Assembly: GCA_052116865.1 (NCBI GenBank)
Contig: JBQKKG010000006.1
Coordinates: forward strand, 1 to 64,000
Origin: CAUPWF01 sp963515125
Lineage (GTDB): Bacteria; Bacillota; Clostridia; Lachnospirales; Lachnospiraceae
Length of the DNA stretch: 64,000 nucleotides
Direction: 5' to 3'
Each line of letters begins with the position of its first letter. Position 1 is the first letter of the stretch. The notes beneath the pieces were generated by a model. It saw only the letters and a list, made by a program, of their open reading frames with translations, had not been told where the DNA came from and made no database searches. This document shows, in pieces, positions 53,218-60,983 of the stretch. The position numbers were made by a program, and so were the translations under genes.

Positions 53218-53400
53218 CTATTTCTTGTGGGAAAACTCTTCATATACGCGCTTAGCATTGTCTAAACAGCGCTTACAACCTTGACTTAAATGTGTTTTTT
53301 CTTGTACTTCTTCAAATGTCTTAGCACCAGCCTCTACGACGTCTTTTATATGGCCATTGGTAACATGCTTACAATGGCAGACTAATTTTTCCAAATTCAT
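53218..53400 (-). CDS. BFD-like [2Fe-2S] binding protein
   Basis: This 60-residue protein starts at ATG 53400 (GGAGGTGA upstream on the minus strand). It has the four-cysteine BFD pattern: VCHCKHV near residue 7 and QGCKRC near residue 40, with the helical ITxxDV-like segment between. Bacterioferritin-associated ferredoxins donate electrons in iron release or to other redox enzymes; the partner here is unknown. Confidence 0.88.
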   Translation of the reverse strand: MNLEKLVCHCKHVTNGHIKDVVEAGAKTFEEVQEKTHLSQGCKRCLDNAKRVYEEFSHKK

Positions 53401-53523
53401 TATAATCACCTCCAATTACTCTTAGTATCTACATCATAAATAGAATCATGCGTTTTTGCTGGTGAATAATAGTGTCTATTCACTTGGCCCGTATGAGCTC
53501 ATTTGATCATGAATGATGCAAAA

Positions 53524-53562
53524 CATCCATATAACGTATGAGAAAGATACGTAATATGGATG
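53524..53562 (-). terminator. Terminator of the 47-aa minus-strand gene
   Basis: CATCCATATAACGTAT (53524-53539) pairs with ATACGTAATATGGATG (53547-53562) with one A-A mismatch around a 7-nt loop. Read on the minus strand it lies 46 bases after the stop of the small gene and is followed by TTTT. Confidence 0.75.
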
Positions 53563-53607
53563 CTTGCGTCGTCAGTCATGTATTATAAGATAATGGGAAG
53601 GATGTCA

Positions 53608-53751
53608 TTAATCATATAAGGAGAGGCCATATTTAAATTTTCTGTATAGCTTCCAAATGAGTACAGCCGGTAAACTAAAGGCAAGATATAAAGTGGTGGC
53701 AACCCCGACAACCCCACCGATAATTACGAGACATAACATTCCAATGTTCAT
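53608..53751 (-). CDS. Small single-span membrane protein (47 aa)
   Basis: A short gene on the minus strand begins MNIGMLCLVIIGGVVGVATT and ends YGLSLYD. Support: AGGAGG 9 bases before the ATG, a terminator after the stop, and a clean amphipathic layout with one transmembrane helix (about 5-35) followed by a basic, aromatic cytoplasmic tail (WKLYRKFKYG). No family is recognised. It fills most of the otherwise empty region 53401-53896; the rest shows no further gene. Confidence 0.72.
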   Translation of the reverse strand: MNIGMLCLVIIGGVVGVATTLYLAFSLPAVLIWKLYRKFKYGLSLYD

Positions 53752-53896
53752 AGTCTAATTCCTCCTAATATTCATAATGATAATGTTATTTTAACAAGTC
53801 TTTTTGATTGAGGGAAGAAATTGGAGCCAATCTTAGCAGAACCTTAGCACCCTTGTTGCATAAAATAAGATAGATAGGTAAAGAAGGAGAATGTAC

Positions 53897-55030
53897 ATGG
53901 AAATATATGTGGTACAACTTGGTGATACGATAGATTCTATTGCTGAAAAGTATGGGGTTTTAGTAGAAAAAATCATATATGATAATCAGTTAATACATCC
54001 TTATGAACTTGCCATTGGGCAAGCTCTTTTAATTTCCACAGGAGAAAGAAGTGTGGAAAGAGAGGCCGTTGTTAATGGATATGCATATCCTTTTATCAAT
54101 GAGTGGGTGTTGCAGCAAACCCTGCCGTATTTGACAGAACTTTCAATATTTTCTTATGGATTCACACCAGAAGGTGATTTGATTCCACCAATGATTGATG
54201 ATACTTGGATGATTGAAAAAGCTTGGAAATCACAAGTACTACCAATTTTAACACTTACCCCTTTTGGAGCAGATGGAATGTTCAATAACCATCTCATAAG
54301 TGCGGTGGTCAATAATGAAGAGGCCAGACAGAGATTGGTAGATCAATTACTTGAAACAGTAGTTGCAAAAGGGTTTGCAGGTGTGGATATAGATTTTGAA
54401 TATATTTTAGCCAGTGACAGAGACTCTTTTACTGCATTTGTCGGGTTGGTTAGTAGTACAATGAATGAAAAAGGATATCAGGTAAGTGTTGCACTAGCTC
54501 CCAAGTCATCAGCAGATCAAAAAGGGCCCCTTACAGAAGGCAAAGATTATAAGGGAATTGGGGAAGCTGCAAATGCCGTTCTTTTGATGACTTATGAATG
54601 GGGATACACGTATAGTGCACCAATGCCGGTTGCGCCTATATATTTTGCGAGGGAAACGGTAGAATACGCTATTACTGAGATACCAAAAGAAAAGATTAAT
54701 CTTGGAATCCCAAATTATGGTTATGATTGGGCACTTCCGTATGTGAAGGGAACATCTAAGGCGAAGACAATTGGGAATATTGAAGCAGTAAGAATTGCAA
54801 TTGATAATCATGCGAAAATCGAATATGATGAAGTAGCACAATCACCCCATTTTCAGTATCAAAAAAATGACGTGACTCATGAAGTATGGTTTGAAGATGT
54901 AAGAAGTATTCAAGCAAAATTTGATCTCATTGAGGAATTCCAACTTCGAGGAGCAGGATACTGGCAGATCATGCAGCTATTTCGGGCTAATTGGTTATTA
55001 TTGGAACATAATTTTGATATTAAGAAATGA
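53897..55030 (+). CDS. LysM domain plus glycoside hydrolase family 18 protein (SleL/YaaH-like)
   Basis: This 377-residue protein starts at ATG 53897 (AGGAG 7 bases upstream; ATG 53891 is adjacent to the site). Residues 1-48 are one LysM motif (IYVVQLGDTIDSIAEKYGV...YELAIGQALLIS) for binding peptidoglycan. Residues 60-370 are GH18 with the catalytic DxDxE in GVDIDFEYI, MTYEWGYTYSAP, and YGYDWALPY. It resembles SleL/YaaH N-acetylglucosaminidase of spore cortex breakdown and, like it, has no signal peptide; Bacillus SleL has two LysM motifs while only one is visible here. Confidence 0.9.
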   Translation: MEIYVVQLGDTIDSIAEKYGVLVEKIIYDNQLIHPYELAIGQALLISTGERSVEREAVVNGYAYPFINEWVLQQTLPYLTELSIFSYGFTPEGDLIPPMIDDTWMIEKAWKSQVLPILTLTPFGADGMFNNHLISAVVNNEEARQRLVDQLLETVVAKGFAGVDIDFEYILASDRDSFTAFVGLVSSTMNEKGYQVSVALAPKSSADQKGPLTEGKDYKGIGEAANAVLLMTYEWGYTYSAPMPVAPIYFARETVEYAITEIPKEKINLGIPNYGYDWALPYVKGTSKAKTIGNIEAVRIAIDNHAKIEYDEVAQSPHFQYQKNDVTHEVWFEDVRSIQAKFDLIEEFQLRGAGYWQIMQLFRANWLLLEHNFDIKK

Positions 55031-55142
55031 AGTAACATACACATTTAAAACACATATAATGGATATAGGTGTATCCTTGAAGCAATAGTGCGACAAATAC
55101 GAATGCATATAACCAGAAGATCAAATATGTGAGGGAATGTAT

Positions 55143-55325
55143 ATGTTGATGGGTATTGTGTTATTGATTGTTATTGTTTGCGGTATGTTCTTAATGATCT
55201 TAAAAGAGTGCAAGTATGATGAATATTTAGAGGACAGAGAGCAAGAGGAATATTTAAGAAACTATCAGGTGAGAGCAGAAAATCAAAAGAAGAAGTTACA
55301 TAAGAGACAAGTGAAGGGATTGTAG
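55143..55325 (+). CDS. Small single-span membrane protein (60 aa)
   Basis: This encodes 60 residues from ATG 55143 (GAGGG 7 bases upstream; ATG 55137 also in frame). One N-terminal helix (MGIVLLIVIVCGMFLMIL) is followed by a highly charged cytoplasmic tail (EYLEDREQEEYLRNYQVRAENQKKKL) that could form a coiled coil. No family is recognised. Confidence 0.65.
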   Translation: MLMGIVLLIVIVCGMFLMILKECKYDEYLEDREQEEYLRNYQVRAENQKKKLHKRQVKGL

Positions 55326-55335
55326 ATAGTGCAAA

Positions 55336-55367
55336 GAAGCAGAAGCGTATGACTACCCTTCTGCTTC
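55336..55367. terminator. Bidirectional terminator between two small convergent genes
   Basis: GAAGCAGAAG (55336-55345) pairs perfectly with CTTCTGCTTC (55358-55367). On the minus strand the stem overlaps the stop of the 49-aa gene and is followed by TTTGC. On plus it lies 10 bases after the 60-aa gene. Confidence 0.75.
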
Positions 55368-55502
55368 CTGTACAATATCCTCTAAGACACGAATTAAATC
55401 GTGTATACTATTTATCTGTACATTACGTTCCATAATTATATTTTGTAAATTGGAAGAAAGAGAATTAAATTTATTTTGCACAGATGGGGAAATATATGTC
55501 AT
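55353..55502 (-). CDS. Small hypothetical protein (49 aa)
   Basis: A minus-strand gene runs from ATG 55502 to TAG 55353. AGAGGTGATTGAT before the ATG is a strong ribosome binding site and a terminator stem overlaps the stop. The product is a polar helical peptide (QNKFNSLSSNLQNIIMERN, IHDLIRVLEDIVQEAEG). Similar short clostridial proteins exist in my memory, but I cannot name a function. It overlaps only the unused upstream extension of the glycosylase reading frame. Confidence 0.7.
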   Translation of the reverse strand: MTYISPSVQNKFNSLSSNLQNIIMERNVQINSIHDLIRVLEDIVQEAEG

Positions 55503-55597
55503 ATCAATCACCTCTTTGTATAATGTGTGCAACTATAAAAAAAATATTCTATACCAAGGTTAAAAATAATAATAAAACAAAAGAAATGAGGAAAATT

Positions 55598-56095
55598 ATG
55601 AAGAAATACCAGAATATAAATCATACATTTGAACCTGTTTATAATCAAGATTCAAGCGTATTAATATTGGGGACATTTCCTTCTGTAAAATCAAGAGAAG
55701 AAGCATTCTATTATGGTCATCCACGGAATCGATTTTGGAAGGTTATTGCAGCTGTAACGAAGGCTATAGAGCCAATAGATGTAAAAGAGAAGAAAGCTTT
55801 ACTGTTAAGAAATCACATAGCAATATGGGATGTTATAGCAAGCTGTGATATTGTAGGATCAAGTGATAGTAGCATTAAAAATGTTATACCTGCAGATGTT
55901 AAAAAAATATTGGAAGAATCCAACATTAAAAGAATATATGCAAACGGAGGAACAGCTAAAAAATTATATGACAAATATTTGTTGGAAAGCATAGGGATTG
56001 AAATTTATGGGTTGCCTTCTACAAGTCCTGCGAATGCATCATATGGTTTAGAGTCATTAATCAAGCTTTGGGAAGTTATTGTCCCATATCTATAA
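55598..56095 (+). CDS. DNA-deoxyinosine (hypoxanthine) glycosylase, uracil-DNA glycosylase superfamily
   Basis: This 165-residue base-excision repair enzyme starts at ATG 55598 (GAGG 6 bases upstream); earlier in-frame ATGs would read through another gene's leader. It has VLILGTFPSVKSREEAFYYGHPRNRFWKVI, the family-6 UDG motif I region with the Asn-rich active site (GHPRNRFW), IAIWDVIASCDI, and YGLPSTSPANA. Family 6 enzymes remove deaminated adenine (hypoxanthine) from DNA. Confidence 0.9.
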   Translation: MKKYQNINHTFEPVYNQDSSVLILGTFPSVKSREEAFYYGHPRNRFWKVIAAVTKAIEPIDVKEKKALLLRNHIAIWDVIASCDIVGSSDSSIKNVIPADVKKILEESNIKRIYANGGTAKKLYDKYLLESIGIEIYGLPSTSPANASYGLESLIKLWEVIVPYL

Positions 56096-56192
56096 GACAA
56101 TTTAAAATACAGTTCGAGAATACGTACCCATTGGGAACTTACATCATATTCTGAAGTATAGAGTTTTAGAACTTCAGAAAGGATGAAAAAAG

Positions 56193-57077
56193 ATGCAAGA
56201 AATAAACTATTACTTTTTACTTTGGTTTATACCAACAATTGTTTTAATCATATTACTAATCCGAAGGCTTGTAATATGGAGCCAAATCATTGAATTTAAA
56301 CCAAGATTCAATTCTAAGACACAAGTTGACCAATTCAATTCTGAAATAAAAGCAGCTGGTTTTCAATACGATCCATGTCAGGATATTTTTTACTCAACAA
56401 AAGATGCTTGGCAAAAAAACTATGGATATAGAGAGTTATTTGATGAAATGGCTCCACAATTTAATATGATTATAGATAGTGAACCGGTTAAATTCGATTA
56501 CAATGGAAGAAATTGGATGATTGAATTCTGGAAAGGACAGTATGGGATCACCACCGGAGCAGAAGTAGGGATTTATGTATCAGATAACCGTAAAACGTAT
56601 CAATGCGTAGAGGAAAAAGACGAGATATATATGGGATTTACGATACAAAAGAATGGGGAAATACTTGCAAGAAGAGTAGAGAAGCATTGGTGGTTAACAG
56701 CATTTGTGCTAGGAGAATATTCAAAGCCAGAAGAATTAGTACTTGTAATAGAGTTAATGCTGAAAGACGAAGAAATGTGTCATGCATTTGTTGATGCGCT
56801 ACGTAAAATAGGATATAAACGAACCGATTATTATGTCCGTGGAAATACAGTACGGATTTATTATAGTCATCCATATACAGAACAACCGAAAACTCGAAGG
56901 ACATTACAGGCAAAAATCGCAATGATGATGAATAAGTATAATTGCAAAATATATCGCAAAATTACAAAAAATGAAAAGTGTACATTAGATAAGATTGAAT
57001 ATATTAGAATACGTGTTCCACGAATCTACAAGTTCATGATAAAACTTTTAGATATATGGAAAAGCATCAATGCATAG
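56193..57077 (+). CDS. DUF4474-like membrane-anchored protein
   Basis: This 294-residue protein has an N-terminal transmembrane helix (YYFLLWFIPTIVLIILLIRRLVIW, about 6-29), then a soluble domain with AAGFQYDPCQDIFYSTKDAWQKNYGYRELFDE, MIIDSEPVKFDYNGRNWMIEFWKGQYGITTGAEVGIY and RVEKHWWLTAFVLGEYSKPEEL. I recall this pattern as DUF4474, a clostridial domain of unknown function. GAAAGGAT precedes the ATG. It overlaps the phosphoesterase gene by 8 bases, suggesting a linked function. Confidence 0.8.
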   Translation: MQEINYYFLLWFIPTIVLIILLIRRLVIWSQIIEFKPRFNSKTQVDQFNSEIKAAGFQYDPCQDIFYSTKDAWQKNYGYRELFDEMAPQFNMIIDSEPVKFDYNGRNWMIEFWKGQYGITTGAEVGIYVSDNRKTYQCVEEKDEIYMGFTIQKNGEILARRVEKHWWLTAFVLGEYSKPEELVLVIELMLKDEEMCHAFVDALRKIGYKRTDYYVRGNTVRIYYSHPYTEQPKTRRTLQAKIAMMMNKYNCKIYRKITKNEKCTLDKIEYIRIRVPRIYKFMIKLLDIWKSINA

Positions 57078-57978
57078 CGTAAACTACAATTCCAGAATTA
57101 AAGGTGCTTACGACCGAGCAACAAGAATGTCTATTAATAGAAAAAGTAAGATTGTAATTATGAGCGACTGCCATCGTGGAGCAGGTGGATGGAATGATAA
57201 TTTCGTCAATAATGAAAAAATCTATTATGCGGCATTAAATTGTTATTATAAAAATGATTATACGTATATCGAACTAGGAGATGGGGATGAACTTTGGGAG
57301 ACTAGAAACTATTGTAAAATTATTCGAAATTATAGCAATATTTATTGGTTGCTTTCAAAGTTTCATCAGGAAAAAAGATTGTATATGTTATATGGAAATC
57401 ATGACATGGTTAAAAAGAACGCGGATTTTACAAAGCGATATCTAGAAGAATATTATTGCGATGCAGAAGAAAGATGCCTACCTCTTTTCCCGGGGATTCA
57501 GATTGTAGAATCCATGATATTAGAGGATGTGGATCATCAAAAAGAATTATTTTTACTTCATGGTCATCAGGGAGAGTGCATTAATGATCAATTGTGGTTT
57601 TTGGGACGATGGATGGTAAGATATCTTTGGAAGCCATTAGAGGTTTTGGGCGTCAATAATCCAATGGAACCGGAAAGCATCTATACAAGAGATAGAAAGC
57701 ATATAAACAAATTAGAAAAATGGGCAAATGAAAATCAGCAGTTGACAATAGGAGGACATACACACCACTCAAAATATCCGAAGAAAGAGACGGACTTTTA
57801 TTATAATTCAGGTAGTTGCGTTCATCCAAGGTGTATTACTGCAATCGAAATTGAATGTGGGGAATTACGCTTAGTTAAGTGGTGTATTGAGGTGAATGAA
57901 AATCAGTACTTTGTAGTGAAAAGAATTGTATTAGAAGATGATTATAAGGGAAGGGGATCACATGTATCAGCATTATAA
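57070..57978 (+). CDS. Metallophosphoesterase (calcineurin-like)
   Basis: This 302-residue protein has the five blocks of the calcineurin-like fold: IVIMSDCHRGAG, YIELGDGDELWE, MLYGNHDMVKK, LFLLHGHQGE and TIGGHTHHSKYP. The substrate is not evident; the second block is GDGDE rather than the usual GDxxD/GD. It may start later than ATG 57070, but this ATG overlaps the upstream gene, implying translational coupling. Confidence 0.9.
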   Translation: MHSVNYNSRIKGAYDRATRMSINRKSKIVIMSDCHRGAGGWNDNFVNNEKIYYAALNCYYKNDYTYIELGDGDELWETRNYCKIIRNYSNIYWLLSKFHQEKRLYMLYGNHDMVKKNADFTKRYLEEYYCDAEERCLPLFPGIQIVESMILEDVDHQKELFLLHGHQGECINDQLWFLGRWMVRYLWKPLEVLGVNNPMEPESIYTRDRKHINKLEKWANENQQLTIGGHTHHSKYPKKETDFYYNSGSCVHPRCITAIEIECGELRLVKWCIEVNENQYFVVKRIVLEDDYKGRGSHVSAL

Positions 57979-58621
57979 ATTTGTCAATATTCCACTGCCT
58001 TATGGCTACGATGGGTTAGAGCCATATATAGATAAAAAAACAATGGAGTTGCATCACGATAGACATTTGCAGACGTATATTGATAATCTCAATCATATAT
58101 TAAAAGATTATCCCGCATTGCAGATGTGGTCATTGGAAAAGTTGATTTGCCATGTGGAGAGCCTGCCAAAGGAGATTCAAGAACCAGTGGAGCATAACGC
58201 AGGGGGGGTATATAACCACGAATTTTATTTTCGAGGAATGATGCCTTCAAATGGAAGCGTTAGTCAGCCCACAGGGGCATTATTTTGTGCAATTGACGCA
58301 CAGTTCGGGGACTTTCAGACATTTATTGAGGAATTTAAACAACAGGCGACTAGCTTATTTGGATCAGGATATACTTGGCTCGTATTAAATAAAAATGGAG
58401 ATTTGGAAATTGTAAATACCGCCAATCAGGATACTCCTATCGCTTGCCATATGTTACCTATCTTAAATATAGATGTATGGGAACATGCATATTATTTAAA
58501 ACATTATAACGAGAGAGCGAAATACGTAGATGATTGGTTGAAAGTAGTGAATTGGCCACAGGCAGAGATGAATTATGAGGCAGCATGTAAATTCTGGAAT
58601 GAGAAGATCATGAGAATGTAA
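57962..58621 (+). CDS. Superoxide dismutase family protein (Fe/Mn type)
   Basis: This 219-residue protein starts at ATG 57962 (AAGGGGA upstream), overlapping the phosphoesterase end by 17 bases. Metal ligands are placed as expected: His31 in MELHHDRHLQTYID, His in GGVYNHEFYFRGM, and Asp/His in NIDVWEHAYYLKH. Some positions differ from classical SODs (RHLQ in place of the usual HHQT). It would remove superoxide under oxygen exposure, alongside rubrerythrin. A terminator follows. Confidence 0.92.
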   Translation: MYQHYKFVNIPLPYGYDGLEPYIDKKTMELHHDRHLQTYIDNLNHILKDYPALQMWSLEKLICHVESLPKEIQEPVEHNAGGVYNHEFYFRGMMPSNGSVSQPTGALFCAIDAQFGDFQTFIEEFKQQATSLFGSGYTWLVLNKNGDLEIVNTANQDTPIACHMLPILNIDVWEHAYYLKHYNERAKYVDDWLKVVNWPQAEMNYEAACKFWNEKIMRM

Positions 58622-58657
58622 AGGGAGTCAACTTAGATCATAAAACATAATGAGTAT

Positions 58658-58689
58658 AAAAAGAGCGCAACTTAAGCTACGCTCTTTTT
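58658..58689 (+). terminator. Rho-independent terminator after the superoxide dismutase gene
   Basis: AAAAAGAGCG (58658-58667) pairs with CGCTCTTTTT (58680-58689) with a 12-nt loop. The A-rich and T-rich arms make it work in either direction. Confidence 0.92.
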
Positions 58690-58738
58690 ATATGCACAAA
58701 TTGTATTAATAAAAAAACAGAGCGCAATCTAAAAATGC

Positions 58739-58767
58739 TTGACAAAAGAAAAAATGAAAGGTATGAT
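58739..58767 (+). promoter_or_regulatory. Sigma-A promoter of the liv operon
   Basis: Consensus TTGACA (58739-58744) and TATGAT (58762-58767) are 17 nt apart. A 7-bp inverted repeat CAATTTA...TAAATTG (58783-58802) follows in the 5' leader and could be an operator or RNA stem. Confidence 0.82.
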
Positions 58768-58826
58768 AATTTCATATTATAGCAATTTAAAGAGCTAAAT
58801 TGTAAAAGGAATTAGGAGGACTATCT

Positions 58827-60005
58827 ATGAAAAGGATGACAAGATTTGTTAGTGTGATGTTAGCGTGTTCACTTGTTGTGGCATCTGTAGCAGGGTGTGG
58901 TAAAAAAGAAGAAGGTAAATCAGAAGGTTCCGGGTCAGATGCTTTTAAGATAGGAGGTATAGGGCCAACGACAGGTGGCGCAGCCATTTACGGTCAAGCA
59001 GTTAAGAATGCTATGGAATTAGCAGTAGAAGAAATTAATGCGGATGGTGGTATTAATGGAGCAAAGGTTGAAATGAACTTCCAAGATGATGAACATGATG
59101 CAGAGAAATCTGTAAATGCTTATAATACATTGAAGGACTGGGGGATGCAGGCATTATTGGGTACGGTTACTTCCACACCAAGTATAGCCGTTGCGAATGA
59201 AACACAAGCAGATAATATGTTCCAATTAACTCCATCTGGTTCTGCAGTTGATTGTGTACAATACGAGAATGCATTCCGCGTGTGTTTTTCGGATCCAAAC
59301 CAAGGAATTGCATCAGCGCAGTATATTGGTGAAAATGGATTGGCAAAAAAGGTAGCTGTTATATATGATAGCTCAGATGTATATTCCTCAGGAATTTATG
59401 AAAAATTCACTTCAGAGGCTAAAAATCAAGGAATTGAAGTAGTGGCAGCAGAAGCATTTACAGCGGATAACAATAAGGACTTCTCAACACAGCTTCAAAA
59501 AGCAAAAGATGCAGGGGCAGAATTAGTATTTTTACCTATTTATTATACAGAGGCAGCATTAATTCTAGGTCAGGCAGATAAAATGGGATTTGATACCAAA
59601 TTCTTTGGATGTGATGGATTAGATGGGATTCTTACAGTAGAAAATTTTGAAGCAAGCCTAGCTGATGGTGTAATGCTATTGACACCATTTGCGGCAGATG
59701 CAGAGGATGAAGCTACAAAGAATTTTGTAGAATCTTATAAAGAAAAATATGGAGATATTCCAAATCAATTTGCAGCAGATGCATATGACGGAATGTATGC
59801 AATAAAAGCAGCTTTTGAAGCTGAGAAAATAACGCCTGATATGAGTATATCTGATATCTGTGAGGCTGCAAAAAAAGGTATGACATCAATTACAGTCAAA
59901 GGTCTAACCGGTGGAGAAGATGGAATTACTTGGACCGCGGATGGGGAGCCAAATAAATCTCCAAAAGCCGTTCAGATTAAGGATGGAGCCTACACAGCAA
60001 TGTAA
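58827..60005 (+). CDS. livJ: Branched-chain amino-acid ABC transporter, substrate-binding lipoprotein
   Basis: This 392-residue lipoprotein has a lipid-modified Cys24 in the lipobox VAGC (21-24) after a signal segment (FVSVMLACSLVVASVAG). The type I periplasmic-binding fold follows: KIGGIGPTTGGAAIYGQAVKNAMELAVEEIN, MNFQDDEHDAEKSVNAYNTL, QLTPSGSAV, NQFAADAYDGMYAIKAAFE. It captures Leu/Ile/Val or related amino acids outside the membrane. AGGAGG precedes the ATG. It is the first gene of the operon and is separated from livH by a hairpin. Confidence 0.94.
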   Translation: MKRMTRFVSVMLACSLVVASVAGCGKKEEGKSEGSGSDAFKIGGIGPTTGGAAIYGQAVKNAMELAVEEINADGGINGAKVEMNFQDDEHDAEKSVNAYNTLKDWGMQALLGTVTSTPSIAVANETQADNMFQLTPSGSAVDCVQYENAFRVCFSDPNQGIASAQYIGENGLAKKVAVIYDSSDVYSSGIYEKFTSEAKNQGIEVVAAEAFTADNNKDFSTQLQKAKDAGAELVFLPIYYTEAALILGQADKMGFDTKFFGCDGLDGILTVENFEASLADGVMLLTPFAADAEDEATKNFVESYKEKYGDIPNQFAADAYDGMYAIKAAFEAEKITPDMSISDICEAAKKGMTSITVKGLTGGEDGITWTADGEPNKSPKAVQIKDGAYTAM

Positions 60006-60034
60006 GGGTACAGACGATAAGTAAGAATATGTGG

Positions 60035-60066
60035 TTGAGGGTTACCAATAGGTAGCCCTCAATTTT
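60035..60066 (+). terminator. Intra-operon hairpin between livJ and livH
   Basis: TTGAGGGTTACC (60035-60046) pairs with GGTAGCCCTCAA (60051-60062, one T-G) around a 4-nt loop, followed by TTTTAAAC. It is a partial terminator or 3' stabiliser in the 87-base gap, likely to give more of the binding protein than of the membrane components. Confidence 0.8.
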
Positions 60067-60092
60067 AAACATGAAAGAATCAGAGGTGGATT

Positions 60093-60974
60093 ATGAGTTT
60101 TATATCGTATTTAATCAATGGCATAAGCCTAGGAAGTGTATATGCAATCATAGCCCTTGGCTATACGATGGTCTATGGGATTGCAAAAATGTTGAATTTT
60201 GCCCATGGGGATGTAATTATGATAGGTGGATATGTTGTCTTTATGGCAACTAGTACAGCAGGATTACCACCAATGGTAGGAGTATTGATTGCGGTCATTG
60301 TATGTACTTTGTTAGGTATGACTATTGAGAAAGTTGCATATAAGCCATTAAGAGGTGCCTCTCCATTAGCGGTGCTGATTACAGCAATTGGTGTTAGTTA
60401 TCTTCTTCAGAATATAGCGTTGTTAATTTTTGGAGCTAATCCAAAATCATTTACATCCGTAATTAAAGTACCATCCTTAAGTTTGGCAGGGGGTGAACTT
60501 TCTATTACTGGAGAAACAATTGTAACAATAGTTTCTTGTATCGTTATAATGATAGGGCTATCTTTCTTTATTAAGAAAACAAAATCAGGTCAGGCTATGT
60601 TAGCAGTATCGGAAGATAAGGGTGCCGCACAATTAATGGGCGTAAATGTAAATGGAACCATAGCTCTTACATTTGCCATTGGATCTGCACTTGCTGCAAT
60701 CGCAGGTGTGCTTTTATGTTCAGCCTATCCAACATTAAATCCATATACGGGTTCTATGCCTGGAATCAAGGCATTTGTAGCCGCAGTATTTGGCGGAATT
60801 GGTTCTATTCCAGGAGCTATGATAGGAGGAATACTATTAGGAGTAATTGAGATACTTTCTAAAGCATACATATCTTCACAATTATCGGATGCCATTGTAT
60901 TTGGAGTATTAATTATTGTACTATTAGTAAAGCCTACTGGAATTCTTGGTAAGAAAATCAGTGAGAAAGTGTAG
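60093..60974 (+). CDS. livH: Branched-chain amino-acid ABC transporter permease LivH
   Basis: This 293-residue membrane protein has about eight spans. Family motifs: GISLGSVYAIIALGYTMVYGIAKMLNFAHGDV at the N-terminus, ITAIGVSYLLQNIALLIFG, and AAVFGGIGSIPGAMIGGILLGVIE, the EAA-type loop for the ATPases. AGAGGTGG precedes ATG 60093. It pairs with LivM. Confidence 0.95.
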   Translation: MSFISYLINGISLGSVYAIIALGYTMVYGIAKMLNFAHGDVIMIGGYVVFMATSTAGLPPMVGVLIAVIVCTLLGMTIEKVAYKPLRGASPLAVLITAIGVSYLLQNIALLIFGANPKSFTSVIKVPSLSLAGGELSITGETIVTIVSCIVIMIGLSFFIKKTKSGQAMLAVSEDKGAAQLMGVNVNGTIALTFAIGSALAAIAGVLLCSAYPTLNPYTGSMPGIKAFVAAVFGGIGSIPGAMIGGILLGVIEILSKAYISSQLSDAIVFGVLIIVLLVKPTGILGKKISEKV

Positions 60975-60983
60975 GTGAGATGA

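Noticed and set aside
54509..54841. 110-codon minus-strand frame inside the GH18 gene
   Set aside because: It lies fully within the catalytic domain on the opposite strand with no translation signal.
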